A DNA stretch of 64,000 bases, taken from Taudactylus pleione (lineage: Eukaryota > Chordata > Amphibia > Anura > Myobatrachidae). A program made the translations under genes and the position numbers. Positions 23,365 to 37,353 of the stretch are shown here, in pieces. Position 1 is the stretch's first letter. Each line of letters starts with the position of its first letter. Below the pieces are notes generated by a model that was not told the DNA's origin, ran no database searches, and was given only the letters and a program-made list of their open reading frames with translations. The stretch is from assembly GCA_031769625.1 (NCBI GenBank), contig JAUIMM010002569.1, forward strand, positions 62,001 to 126,000, given 5' to 3'.

Positions 23365-25336
23365 TAAGAGAAAACAGCAATTGCACGTTTTAGGCCAAAA
23401 TGCATTGAAAGCAATGGAAACAACAAAAGCACATACTTTGTGTTATCTCCTCTTGTAGCAAACACAGGCAGCTCAAAATTTCACTGGATGTGTTGAAGAC
23501 CAAGACCAACAAATGTGATGTGAAATGGTTTTTCTCCCATGTTGCGTTTAAGAGAAAACAGCAAATGCACGTTTTAGGCCAAAATGCATTGAAAGCAATG
23601 GAAACAACAAAAGCGCATACTTTGTGTTATCTCCTCTTGTAGCAAACACAGGCAGCTCAAAATTTCACTGGATGTGTTGAAGACCAAGACCAACAAATGT
23701 GATGTGAAATGGTTTTTCTCCACTGTTGCGTTTAAGAGAAAACAGCAAATGCACGTTTTAGGCCAAAATGCTTTGAAAGCAATGGAAACAACAAAAGCGC
23801 ATACTTTGTGTTATCTCCACTTGTAGCAAACACAAACAGCTCAAAATTTCACTGGATGTCTTGAAGACGAAGACCAACAAATGTGATGTGAAATGGTTTT
23901 TCTCCCATGTTGCGTTTAAGAGAAAACAGCAAATGTACGTTTTAAGCCAAAATGCATTGAAAGCAATGAAAACAACAAAAGCGCATACTTTGTGTTATCT
24001 CCACTTGTAGCAAACACAGACAGCTCAAAATTTCACTGGATGTGTTGAAGACCAAGACCAACAAATGTGATGTGAAATGGTTTTTCTCCCATGTTGCGTT
24101 TAAGAGAAAACAGCAAATGCACGTTTTAGGCCAAAATGCTTTGAAAGCAATGGAAACAACAAAAGCGCATACTTTGTGTTATCTCCACTTGTAGCAAACA
24201 CAGACAGCTCAAAATTTCACTGGATGTGTTGAAGACCAAGACCCACAAATGTGATGTGAAATGGTTTTTCTCCCATGTTGCGTTTAAGAGAAAACAGCAA
24301 TTGCTCGTTTTAGGCAAAAATGCATTGAAAGCAATGGAACCAACAAAAGCGCATACTTTGTGTTATCTCCTCTTGTAGCAAACACAGACAGCTCAAAATT
24401 TCACTGGATGTGTTGAAGACCAAGACCAACAAATATGATGTGAAATGGTTTTTCTCCCATGTTGCGTTTAAGAGAAAACAGCAATTGCTCGTTTTAGGCC
24501 AAAATGCATTGAAAGCAATGAAAACAACAAAAGCGCATACTTTGTGTTATCTCCTCTTGTAGCAAACACAGACAGCTCAAAATTTCACTGGATGTGTTGA
24601 AGACCAAGACCCACAAATGTGATGTGAAATGGTTTTTTCTCCCATGTTGCGTTTAAGAGAAAACAGCAATTGCTCGTTTTAGGCAAAAATGCATTGAAAG
24701 CAATGGAACAAACAAAAGTGCATACTTTGTGTTATCTCCTCTTGTAGCAAACACAGACAGCTCAAAATTTCACTGGATGTGTTGAAGACCAAGACCCACA
24801 AATGTGATGTGAAATGGTTTTTCTCCCATGTTGCGTTTAAGAGAAAACAGCAATTGCACGTTTTAGGCCAAAATGCATTGAAAGCAATGGAAACAACAAA
24901 AGCACATACTTTGTGTTATCTCCTCTTGTAGCAAACACAGGCAGCTCAAAATTTCACTGGATGTGTTGAAGACCAAGACCAACAAATGTGATGTGAAATG
25001 TTTTTTCTCCCATGTTGCGTTTAAGAGAAAACAGCAAATGCACGTTTTAGGCCAAAATGCTTTGAAAGCAATGGAAACAACAAAAGCGCATACTTTGTGT
25101 TATCTCCACTTGTAGCAAACACAGACAGCTCAAAATTTCACTGGATGTGTTGAAGACCAAGACCCACAAATGTGATGTGAAATGGTTTTTCTCCCATGTT
25201 TCGTTTAAGAGAAAACAGCAAATGCACGTTTTAGGCCAAAATGCATTGAAAGCAATGGAAACAACAAAAGCGCATACTTTGTGTTATCTCCACTTGTAGC
25301 AAACACAGACAGCTCAAAATTTCACTGGATGTGTTA
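23365..25336. repeat. 13-monomer HOR, copy 2, truncated
   Basis: It repeats copy 1 through D, A-like, B, F, B, C, E, C', D, B and into the A-like monomer. One extra T is present near 24631. The copy breaks off inside the A-like monomer starting at 25206: after GGATGTGTT four bases (GAAG) are missing. The sequence then continues with the CCAAC and CTCCACTGTTG marks of the other A-like monomer, so the HOR jumps back to its early part. Confidence 0.85.
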
Positions 25337-28300
25337 CCAAGACCAACAAATGTGATGTGAAATGGTTTTTCTCCACTGTTGCGTTTAAGAGAAAACAGCA
25401 AATGCACGTTTTAGGCCAAAATGCTTTGAAAGCAATGGAAACAACAAAAGCGCATACTTTGTGTTATCTCCACTTGTAGCAAACACACACAGCTCAAAAT
25501 TTTCACTGGATGTCTTGAAGACGAAGACCAACAAATGTGATGTGAAAATGGTTTTTCTCCCATGTTGCGTTTAAGAGAAAACAGCAAATGCACGTTTAAG
25601 CCAAAATGCATTGAAAGCAATGAAAACAACAAAAGCGCATACTTTGTGTTATCTCCACTTGTAGCAAACACAGACAGCTCAAAATTTCACTGGATGTGTT
25701 GAAGACCAAGACCAACAAATGTGATGTGAAATGGTTTTTCTCCATGTTGCGTTTAAGAGAAAACAGCAAATGCACGTTTTAGGCCAAAATGCTTTGAAAG
25801 CAATGGAAACAACAAAAGCGCATACTTTGTGTTATCTCCACTTGTAGCAAACACAGGACAGCTCAAAATTTCACTGGATGTGTTGAAGACCAAGACCCAC
25901 AAATGTGATGTGAAATGGTTTTTTCTCCCATGTTGCGTTTAAGAGAAAACAGCAATTGCTCGTTTTAGGCAAAAATGCATTGAAAGCAATGGAACCAACA
26001 AAAGCGCATACTTTGTGTTATCTCCTCTTGTAGCAAACACAGACAGCTCAAAATTTCACTGGATGTGTTGAAGACCAAGACCAACAAATATGATGTGAAA
26101 TGGTTTTTCTCCCATGTTGCGTTTTAAGAGAAAACAGCAATTGCTCGTTTTAGGCCAAAATGCATTGAAAGCAATGAAAACAACAAAAGCGCATACTTTG
26201 TGTTATCTCCTCTTGTAGCAAACACAGACAGCTCAAAATTTCACTGGATGTGTTGAAGACCAAGACCCACAAATGTGATGTGAAATGGTTTTTTCTCCCA
26301 TGTTGCGTTTAAGAGAAAACAGCAATTGCTTCGTTTTAGGCAAAAATGCATTGAAAGCAATGGAACAAACAAAAGCGCATACTTTGTGTTATCTCCTCTT
26401 GTAGCAAACACAGACAGCTCAAAATTTCACTGGATGTGTTGAAGACCAAGACCCACAAATGTGATGTGAAATGGTTTTTCTCCCATGTTGCGTTTAAGAG
26501 AAAACAGCAATTGCACGTTTTAGGCCAAAATGCATTGAAAGCAATGGAAACAACAAAAGCACATACTTTGTGTTATCTCCTCTTGTAGCAAACACAGGCA
26601 GCTCAAAATTTCACTGGATGTGTTGAAGACCAAGACCAACAAATGTGATGTGAAATGTTTTTTCTCCCATGTTGCGTTTAAGAGAAAACAGCAAATGCAC
26701 GTTTTAGGCCAAAATGCTTTGAAAGCAATGGAAACAACAAAAGCGCATACTTTGTGTTATCTCCACTTGTAGCAAACACAGACAGCTCAAAATTTCACTG
26801 GATGTGTTGAAGACCAAGACCCACAAATGTGATGTGAAATGGTTTTTCTCCCATGTTTCGTTTAAGAGAAAACAGCAAATGCACGTTTTTAGGCCAAAAT
26901 GCATTGAAAGCAATGGAAACAACAAAGCGCATACTTTGTGTTATCTCCACTTGTAGCAAACACAGACAGCTCAAATTTTCACTGGATGTGTTGAAGACCA
27001 AGACCCACAAATGTGATGTGAAATGGTTTTTCTCCCATGTTGCGTTTAAGAGAAACAGCAATTGCTCGTTTTAGGCAAAAATGCATTGAAAGCAATGGAA
27101 CCAACAAAAGCGCATACTTTGTGTTATCTCCTCTTGTAGGCAAACACAGACAGCTCAAAATTTCACTGGATGTGTTGAAGACCAAGACCCACAAATGTGA
27201 TGTGAAATGGTTTTTCTCCCATGTTGCGTTTAAGAGAAAACAGCAATTGCACGTTTTAGACCAAAATGCATTGAAAGCAATGGAAACAACAAAAGCGCAT
27301 ACTTGTGTTATCTCCTCTTGTAGCAAACACAGGCAGCTCAAAATTTCACTGGATGTGTTGAAGACCAAGACCAACAAATGTGATGTGAAATGGTTTTTCT
27401 CCACTGTTGCGTTTAAGAGAAAACAGCAAATGCACGTTTTAGGCCAAAATGCTTTGAAAGCAATGGAAACAACAAAAGCGCATACTTTGTGTTATCTCCA
27501 CTTGTAGCAAACACAAACAGCTCAAAATTTCACTGGATGTCTTGAAGACGAAGACCAACAAATGTGATGTGAAATGGTTTTTCTCCCATGTTGCGTTTAA
27601 GAGAAAACAGCAAATGCACGTTTTAAGCCAAAATGCATTGAAAGCAATGAAAACAACAAAAGCGCATACTTTGTGTTATCTCCACTGTAGCAAACACAGA
27701 CAGCTCAAAATTTCACTGGATGTGTTGAAGACCAAGACCAACAAATGTGATGTGAAATGGTTTTTCTCCCATGTTGCGTTTAAGAGAAAACAGCAAATGC
27801 ACGTTTTAGGCCAAAATGCTTTGAAAGCAATGGAAACAACAAAAGCGCATACTTTGTGTTATCTCCACTTGTAGCAAACACAGACAGCTCAAAATTTCAC
27901 TGGATGTGTTGAAGACCAAGACCCACAAATGTGATGTGAAATGGTTTTTCTCCCATGTTGCGTTTAAGAGAAAACAGCAATTGCTCGTTTTAGGCAAAAA
28001 TGCATTGAAAGCAATGGAACCAACAAAAGCGCATACTTTGTGTTATCTCCTCTTGTATCAAACACAGACAGCTCAAAATTTCACTGGATGTGTTGAAGAC
28101 CAAGACCAACAAATGTGATGTGAAATGGTTTTTCTCCCATGTTGCGTTTAAGAGAAACAGCAAATGCACGTTTTAGGCCAAAATGCTTTGAAAGCAATGG
28201 AAACAACAAAAGCGCATACTTTGTGTTATCTCCACTTATAGCAAACACAGACAGCTCAAAATTTCACTGGATGTGTTGAAGACCAAGACCCACAAATGTG

Positions 28301-31300
28301 ATGTGAAATGGTTTTTCTCCCATGTTGCGTTTAAGAGAAAACAGCAAATGCACGTATTAGGCCCAAAATGCATTGAAAGCAATGGAAACAACAAAAGCGC
28401 ATACTTTGTGTTATCTTCTCTTGTAGCAAACACAGGCAGCTCAAAATTTCACTGGATGTGTTGAAGACCAAGACCCACAAATATGATGTGAAATGGTTTT
28501 TCTCCCATGTTGCGTTTAAGAGAAAACAGCAATTGCTCGTTTTAGGCCAAAATGCATTGAAAGCAATGAAAACAACAAAAGCGCATACTTTGTGTTATCT
28601 CCTCTTGTAGCAAACACAGACAGCTCAAAATTTCCACTGGATGTGTTGAAGACCAAGACCCACAAATGTGATGTGAAATGGTTTTTCTCCCATGTTGCGT
28701 TTAAGAGAAAACAGCAATTGCTTGTTTTAGGCAAAAATGCATTGAAAGCAATGGAACAAACAAAAGCGCATACTTTGTGTTATCTCCTCTTGTAGCAAAC
28801 ACAGACAGCTCAAAATTTCATTGGATGTGTTGAAGACCAAGACCCACAAATGTGATGTGAAATGGTTTTTCTCCCATGTTGCGTTTAAGAGAAAACAGCA
28901 ATTGCACGTTTTAGGCCAAAATGCATTGAAAGCAATGGAAACAACAAAAGCACATACTTTGTGTTATCTCCTCTTGTAGCAAACACAGGCAGCTCAAAAA
29001 TTTCACTGGATGTGTTGAAGACCAAGACCAACAAATGTGATGTGAAATGGTTTTTCTCCCATGTTGCGTTTAAGAGAAAACAGCAAATGCACGTTTTAGG
29101 CCAACATGCTTTGAAAGCAATGGAAACAACAAAAGCGCATACTTTGTGTTATCTCCACTTGTAGCAAACACAGATAGCTCAAAATTTCACTGGATGTGTT
29201 GAAGACCAAGACCCACAAATGTGATGTGAAATGGTTTTTCTCCCATGTTGCGTTTAAGAGAAAACAGCAAATGCACGTTTTAGCCAAAATGCATTGAAAG
29301 CAATGGAAACAACAAAAGCGCATACTTTGTGTTATCTCCACTTGTAGCAAACACAGACAGCTCAAAATTTCACTGGATGTGTTGAAGATCAAGACCAACA
29401 AATGTGATGTGAAATGGTTTTTCTCCACTGTTGCGTTTAAGAGAAAACGGCAAATGCACGTTTTAGGCCAAAATGCTTTGAAAGCAATGGAAACAACAAA
29501 AGCGCATACTTTGTGTTATCTCCACTTGTAGCAAACACAAACAGCTCAAAATTTCACTGGATGTGTTGAAGACGAAGACCAACAAATGTGATGTGAAATG
29601 GTTTTTTCTCCCATGTTGCGTTTAAGAGAAAACAGCAAATGCACGTTTTAAGCCAAAATGCATTGAAAGCAATGAAAACAACAAAAGTGCATACTTTGTG
29701 TTATCTCCACTTGTAGCAAACACAGACAGCTCAAAATTTCACTGGATGTGTTGAAGACCAAAGACCAACAAATGTGATGTGAAATGGTTTTTCTCCCATT
29801 TTGCGTTTAAGAGAAAACAGCAAATGCACGTTTTAGGCCAAAATGCTTTGAAAGCAATGGAAACAACAAAAGCGCATACTTTGTGTTATCTCCACTTGTA
29901 GCAAACACAGACAGCTCAAAATTTCACTGGATGTGTTGAAGACCAAGACCCACAAATGTGATGTGAAATGGTTTTTTCTCCCATGTTGCGTTTAAGAGAA
30001 AACAGCAATTGCTCGTTTTAGGCCAAAATGCATTGAAAGCAATGGAACCAACAAAAGCGCATACTTTGTGTTATCTCCTCTTGTAGCAAACACAGACAGC
30101 TCAAAATTTCACTGGATGTGTTGAAGACCAAGACCAACAAATGTGATGTGAAATGGTTTTCTCCCATGTTGCGTTTTAAGAGAAAACAGCAAATGCACGT
30201 TTTAGGCCAAAATGCTTTGAAAGCAATGGAAACAACAAAAGCGCATACTTTGTGTTATCTCCACTTATAGCAAACACAGACAGCTCAAAATTTCACTGGA
30301 TGTGTTGAAGACCAAGACCCACAAATGTGATGTGAAATGGTTTTTCTCCCATGTTGCGTTTAAGAGAAAACAGCAAATGCACGTTTTAGGCCAAAATGCA
30401 TTGAAAGCAATGGAAACAAGAAAAGCGCATACTTTGTGTTATCTTCTCTTGTAGCAAAACACAGGCAGCTCAAAATTTCACTTGATGTGTTGAAGACCAA
30501 GACCAACAAATGTGATGTGAAATGGTTTTTCTCCCATGTTGCGTTTAAGAGAAAACAGCAAATGCACGTTTTAGGCCAAAATGCTTTGAAAGCAATGGAA
30601 AACAACAAAAGCGCATACTTTGTGTTATCTCCACTTGTAGCAAACACAGGCAGCTCAAAATTTCACTGGATGTGTTGAAGACCAAGACCCACAAATGTGA
30701 TGTGAAATGGTTTTTCTCCCATGTTGCGTTTAAGAGAAAACAGCAATTGCTCGTTTAGGCAAAAATGCATTGAAAGCAATGGAACCAACAAAAGCGCATA
30801 CTTTGTGTTATCTCCTCTTGTAGCAAACACAGACAGCTCAAATTTCACTGGATGTGTTGAAGACCAAGACCAACAAATGTGATGTGAAATGGTTTTTTCT
30901 CCCATGTTGCATTTAAGAGAAAACAGCAAATGCACGTTTTAGGCCAAAATGCATTGAAAGCAATGAAAACAACAAAAGCGCATACTTTGTGTTATCTCCA
31001 CTTGTAGCAAACACAGACAGCTCAAAATTTCACTGGATGTGTTGAAGACCAAGACCCACAAATGTGATGTGAAATGGTTTTTCTCCCATGTTGCATTTAA
31101 GAGAAAACAGCAATTGCTCGTTTTAGGCAAAAATGCATTGAAAGCAATGGAAAACAACAAAAGCGCATACTTTGTGTTTTCTCCTCTTGTAGCAAACACA
31201 GGCAGCTCAAAATTTCACTGGATGTGTTGAAGACCAAGACCAACAAATGTGATGTGAAATGGTTTTTCTCCACTGTTGCGTTTAAGAGAAAACAGCAAAT

Positions 31301-31834
31301 GCACGTTTTAGGCCAAAATGCTTTGAAAGCAATGGAAACAACAAAAGCGCATACTTTGTGTTATCTCCACTTGTAGCAAACACAAACAGCTCAAAATTTC
31401 ACTGGATGTCTTGAAGACGAAGACCAACAAATGTGATGTGAAATGGTTTTTTCTCCCCATGTTGCGTTTAAGAGAAAACAGCAAATGCACGTTTTAAGCC
31501 AAAATGCATTGAAAGCAATGAAAACAACAAAAGCGCATACTTTGTGTTATCTCCACTTGTAGCAAACACAGACAGCTCAAAATTTCACTGGATGTCTTGA
31601 AGACGAAGACCAACAAATGTGATGTGAAATGGTTTTTCTCCCATGTTGCGTTTAAGAGAAAACAGCAAATGCACGTTTTAAGCCAAAATGCATGAAAGCA
31701 ATGAAAACAACAAAAGCGCATACTTTGTGTTATCTCCACTTGTAGCAAACACAGACAGCTCAAATTTCACTGGATGTGTTGAAGACCAAGACCCACAAAT
31801 GTGATGTGAAATGGTTTTTCTCCCATGTTGCGTT
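25337..31834. repeat. Indel-rich array segment with about 2-kb HOR
   Basis: The monomer types and order continue the 20.9-25.3 kb lineage. The B(CTTGAAGACG or GTTGAAGACG) cassette recurs at about 25512, 27539, 29563 and 31408, spacings near 11 or 10 monomers. I count about 35 small indels (mostly +1 or -1), many in short homopolymers: for example CGTTTAAGCC (25590), TCTCCATG (25739), GGACAGC (25857), GCTTCGTTTT (26328), AGAGAAACAGC (27050, 28152), TGTAGGCAAAC (27136), ACTTGTG (27301), GGTTTTTTCTCCCC (31446). Most are private to one monomer. They shift reading frames, which is why longer spurious open frames cluster here. Confidence 0.85.
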
Positions 31835-34800
31835 TAAGAGAAAACAGCAATTGCTTGTTTTAGGCAAAAATGCATTGAAAGCAATGGAAACAACAAAAGC
31901 GCATACTTTGTGTTATCTCCTCTTGTAGCAAACACAGGCAGCTCAAAATTTCACTGGATGTGTTGAAGACCAAGACCCACAAATGTGATGTGAAATGGTT
32001 TTTCTCCCATGTTGCATTTAAGAGAAAACAGCAATTGCTCGTTTTAGGCAAAAATGCATTGAAAGCAATGGAACCAACAAAAGCGCATACTTTGTGTTAT
32101 CTCCACTTGTAGCAAACACAGGCAGCTCAAAATTTCACTGGATGTGTTGAAGACCAAGACCCACAAATGTGATGTGAAATGGTTTTTCTCCCATGTTGCG
32201 TTTAAGAGAAAACAGCAATTGCTCGTTTTAGGCAAAAATGCATTGAAAGCAATGGAACCAACAAAAGCGCATACTTTGTGTTATCTCCTCTTGTAGCAAA
32301 CACAGACAGCTCAAAATTTCACTGGATGTGTTGAAGACCAAGACCAACAAATGTGATGTGAAATGGTTTTTCTCCCATGTTGCGTTTAAGAGAAAACAGC
32401 AAATGCACGTTTTAGGCCAAAATGCATTGAAAGCAATGAAAACAACAAAAGCGCATACTTTGTGTTATCTCCACTTGTAGCAAACACAGACAGCTCAAAA
32501 TTTCACTGGATGTGTTGAAGACCAAGACCCACAAATGTGATGTGAAATGGTTTTTCTCCCATGTTGCATTTAAGAGAAAACAGCAATTGCTCGTTTTAGG
32601 CAAAAATGCATTGAAAGCAATGGAACCAACAAAAGCGCATACTTTGTGTTTTCTCCTCTTGTAGCAAACACAGGCAGCTCAAAATTTCACTGGATGTGTT
32701 GAAGACCAAGACCAACAAATGTGATGTGAAATGGTTTTTCTCCACTGTTGCGTTTAAGAGAAAACAGCAAATGCACGTTTTAGGCCAAAATGCTTTGAAA
32801 GCAATGGAAACAACAAAAGCGCATACTTTGTGTTATCTCCACTTGTAGCAAACACAAACAGCTCAAAATTTCACTGGATGTCTTGAAGACGAAGACCAAC
32901 AAATGTGATGTGAAATGGTTTTTCTCCCATGTTGCGTTTAAGAGAAAACAGCAAATGCACGTTTTAAGCCAAAATGCATTGAAAGCAATGAAAACAACAA
33001 AAGCGCATACTTTGTGTTATCTCCACTTGTAGCAAACACAGACAGCTCAAAATTTCACTGGATGTCTTGAAGACGAAGACCAACAAATGTGATGTGAAAT
33101 GGTTTTTCTCCCATGTTGCGTTTAAGAGAAAACAGCAAATGCACGTTTTAAGCCAAAATGCATTGAAAGCAATGAAAACAACAAAAGCGCATACTTTGTG
33201 TTATCTCCACTTGTAGCAAACACAGACAGCTCAAAATTTCACTGGATGTGTTGAAGACCAAGACCCACAAATGTGATGTGAAATGGTTTTTCTCCCATGT
33301 TGCGTTTAAGAGAAAACAGCAATTGCTCGTTTTAGGCAAAAATACATTGAAAGCAATGGAACCAACAAAAGCGCATACTTTGTGTTATCTCCTCTTGTAG
33401 CAAACACAGACAGCTCAAAATTTCACTGGATGTGTTGAAGACCAAGACCAACAAATGTGATGTGAAATGGTTTTTCTCCCATGTTGCGTTTAAGAGAAAA
33501 CAGCAAATGCACGTTTTAGGCCAAAATGCTTTGAAAGCAATGGAAACAACAAAAGCACATCCTTTGTGTTATCTCCACTTATAGCAAACACAGACAGCTC
33601 AAAATTTCACTGGATGTGTTGAAGACCAAGACCCACAAATGTGATGTGAAATGGTTTTTCTCCCATGTTGCGTTTAAGAGAAAACAGCAAATGCACATTT
33701 TAGGCCAAAATGCATTGAAAGCAATGGAAACAACAAAAGCGCATACTTTGTGTTATCTTCTCTTGTAGCAAACACAGGCAGCTCAAAATTTCACTGGATG
33801 TGTTGAAGACCAAGACCAACAAATGTGATGTGAAATGGTTTTTCTCCCATGTTGCGTTTAAGAGAAAACAGCAAATGCACGTTTTAGGCCAAAATGCTTT
33901 GAAAGCAATGGAAACAACAAAAGCGCATACTTTGTGTTATCTCCACTTGTAGCAAACACAGGCAGCTCAAAATTTCACTGGATGTGTTGAAGACCAAGAC
34001 CCACAAATGTGATGTGAAATGGTTTTTCTCCCATGTTGCGTTTAAGAGAAAACAGCAATTGCTCGTTTTAGGCAAAAATGCATTGAAAGCAATGGAACCA
34101 ACAAAAGCGCATACTTTGTGTTATCTCCTGTTGTAGCAAACACAGACAGCTCAAAATTTAACTGGATGTGTTGAAGACCAAGACCAACAAATGTGATGTG
34201 AAATGGTTTTTCTCCCATGTTGCGTTTAAGAGAAAACAGCAAATGCACGTTTTAGGCCAAAATGCATTGAAAGCAATGGAAACAACAAAAGCGCATACTT
34301 TGTGTTATCTCCACTTGTAGCAAACACAGACAGCTCAAAATTTCACTGGATGTGTTGAAGACCAAGACCCACAAATGTGATGTGAAATGGTTTTTCTCCC
34401 ATGTTGCGTTTAAGAGAAAACAGCAAATGCACGTTTTAGGCCAAAATGCATTGAAAGCAATGGAAACAACAAAAGCGCATACTTTGTGTTATCTTCTCTT
34501 GTAGCAAACACAGGCAGCTCAAAATTTCACTGGATGTGTTGAAGACCAAGACCAACAAATGTGATGTGAAATGGTTTTTCTCCCATGTTGCGTTTAAGAG
34601 AAAACAGCAAATGCACGTTTTAGGCCAAAATGCTTTGAAAGCAATGGAAACAACAAAAGCACATACTTTGTGTTATCTCCACTTGTAGCAAACACAGACA
34701 GCTCAAAATTTCACTGGATGTGTTGAAGACCAAGACCCACAAATGTGATGTGAAATGGTTTTTCTCCCATGTTGCGTTTAAGAGAAAACAGCAATTGCTC

Positions 34801-37353
34801 GTTTTAGGCAAAAATGCATTGAAAGCAATATAACCAACAAAAGCGCATACTTTGTGTTATCTCCTCTTGTAGCAAACACAGACAGCTCAAAATTTCACTG
34901 GATGTGTTGAAGACCAAGACCCACAAAAGTGATGTGAAATGGTTTTTCTCCCATGTTGCGTTTAAGAGAAAACAGCAATTGCACGTTTTAGGCCAAAATG
35001 CATTGAAAGCAATGGAAACAACAAAAGCGCATGCTTTGTGTTATCTCCTCTTGTAGCAAACACAGGCAGCTCAAAATTTCACTGGATGTGTTGAAGACCA
35101 AGACCAACAAATGTGATGTGAAATGGTTTTTCTCCACTGTTGCGTTTAAGAGAAAACAGCAAATGCACGTTTTAGGCCAAAATGCTTTGAAAGCAATGGA
35201 AACAACAAAAGCACATACTTTGTGTTATCTCCACTTGTAGCAAACATAGACAGCTCAAAATTTCACTGGATGTGTTGAAGACCAAGACCCACAAATGTGA
35301 TGTGAAATGGTTTTACTCCCATGTTGCGTTTAAGAGAAAACAGCAATTGCTCGTTTTAGGCAAAAATGCATTGAAAGCAATGGAACCAACAAAAGCGCAT
35401 ACTTTGTGTTATCTCCTCTTGTAGCAAACACAGACAGCTCAAATTTTCACTGGATGTGTTGAAGACCAAGACCCACAAATGTGATGTGAAATGGTTTTTC
35501 TCCCATGTTGCGTTTAAGAGAAAACAGCAATTGCACGTTTTAGGCCAAAATGCATTGAAAGCAATGGAAACAAAAAAAGCGCATACTTTGTGTTATCTCC
35601 TCTTGTAGCAAACACAGGCAGCTCAAAATTTCACTGGATGTGTTGAAGACCAAGACCAACAAATGTGATGTGAAATGGTTTTTCTCCCATGTTGCGTTTA
35701 AGAGAAAACAGCAAATGCACGTTTTAGGCCAAAATGCATTGAAAGCAATGGAAACAACAAAAGTGCATACGTTGTGTTATCTCCACTTGTAGCAAACACA
35801 AACAGCTCAAAATTTCACTGGATGTCTTGAAGACCAAGACCAACAAATGTGATGTGAAATGGTTTTTCTCCCATGTTGCGTTTAAGAGAAAACAGCAAAT
35901 GCACGTTTTAGGCCAAAATGCATTGAAAGCAATGAAAACAACAAAAGCGCATACTTTGTGTTATCTCCACTTGTAGCAAACACAGACAGCTCAAAATTCA
36001 CTGGATGTGTTGAAGACCAAGACCCACAAATGTGATGTGAAATGGTTTTTCTCCCATGTTGCATTTAAGAGAAAACAGCAATTGCTCGTTTTAGGCAAAA
36101 ATGCATTGAAAGCAATGGAACCAACAAAAGCGCATACTTTGTGTTATCTCCTCTTGTAGCAAACACAGACAGCTCAAAATTTCACTGGATGTGTTGAAGA
36201 CCAAGACCAACAAATGTGATGTGAAACGGTTTTTCTCCCATGTTGCGTTTAAGAGAAAACAGCAAATGCACGTTTTAGGCCAAAATGCTTTGAAAGCAAT
36301 GGAAACAACAAAAGCGCATACTTTGTGTTATCTCCACTTATAGCAAACACAGACAGCTCAAAATTTCACTGGATGTGTTGAAGACCAAGACCCACAAATG
36401 TGATGTGAAATGGTTTTTCTCCCATGTTGCGTTTAAGAGAAAACAGCAAATGCACGTTTTAGGCCAAAATGCATTGAAAGCAATGGAAACAACAAAAGCG
36501 CATACTTTGTGTTATCTTCTCTTGTAGCAAACACAGGCAGCTCAAAATTTCACTGGATGTGTTGAAGACCAAGACCAACAAATGTGATGTGAAATGGTTT
36601 TTCTCCCATGTTGCGTTTAAGAGAAAACAGCAAATGCACGTTTTAGGCCAAAATGCTTTGAAAGCAATGGAAACAACAAAAGCGCATACTTTGTGTTATC
36701 TCCACTTGTAGCAAACACAGGCAGCTCAAAATTTCACTGGATGTGTTGAAGACCAAGACCCACAAATGTGATGTGAAATGGTTTTTCTCCCATGTTGCGT
36801 TTAAGAGAAAACAGCAATTGCTCGTTTTAGGCAAAAATGCATTGAAAGCAATGGAACCAACAAAAGCGCATACTTTGTGTTATCTCCTCTTGTAGCAAAC
36901 ACAGACAGCTCAAAATTTCACTGGATGTGTTGAAGACCAAGACCAACAAATGTGATGTGAAATCGTTTTTCTCCCATGTTGCGTTTAAGAGAAAACAGCA
37001 AATGCACGTTTTAGGCCAAAATGCATTGAAAGCAATGAAAACAACAAAAGCGCATACTTTGTGTTATCTCCACTTGTAGCAAACACAGACAGCTCAAAAT
37101 TTCACTGGATGTGTTGAAGACCAAGACCCACAAATGTGATGTGAAATGGTTTTTCTCCCATGTTGCATTTAAGAGAAAACAGCAATTGCTCGTTTTAGGC
37201 AAAAATGCATTGAAAGCAATGGAAACAACAAAAGCGCATACTTTGTGTTTTCTCCTCTTGTAGCAAACACAGGCAGCTCAAAATTTCACTGGATGTGTTG
37301 AAGACCAAGACCAACAAATGTGATGTGAAATGGTTTTTCTCCCATGTTGCGTT
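31835..37353. repeat. Mixed C, F, B-A-B-C array segment
   Basis: Monomers begin C, C, C, F-like, C, B, F, F, C, then enter a B(CTTATAGC)-A-B-C pattern at 33491 that recurs from 36250. The B(CTTGAAGACG) cassette occurs at 32880 with a related F at 33065. A B monomer ending TTTTACTCCC followed by C with CTCAAATTTTCAC at about 35147-35514 is the 9.6-19 kb lineage again. The F-like monomer at 35883 is 183 bp because of CTCAAAATTCAC near 35992. Indels are rare here. Confidence 0.78.
32387..33306. repeat. Clean sister copy of the indel-bearing 30914-31834 block
   Basis: Five monomers (F-like, C with GTGTTTTCTCC, B with CTTGAAGACG, F, F) match 30914-31834 in type and order. The left block is 921 bp and has +1 near 31150, +2 near 31447, -1 near 31692 and -1 near 31764. 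The right block is exactly 920 bp with none of these. The pair is an internal control for the indel excess. Confidence 0.83.

Noticed and set aside
27037..27507. Longer open frames of 110-156 residues at 26979-27874, and 124 residues at 57066-57440
   Set aside because: They exist only because single-base indels happen to join frames of neighbouring monomers (for example AGAGAAACAGC near 27050, ACTTGTG near 27301, and the missing base near 57278). They translate the same monomer repeatedly.
25337..31834. Reading the indel-rich segment as an ancient degenerate array
   Set aside because: Age should raise substitutions too, yet diagnostic sites and HOR order remain as clean as in neighbouring blocks and the changes are mostly one-base length changes. 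Old decay is therefore the less likely reading, though read data are needed to settle it.
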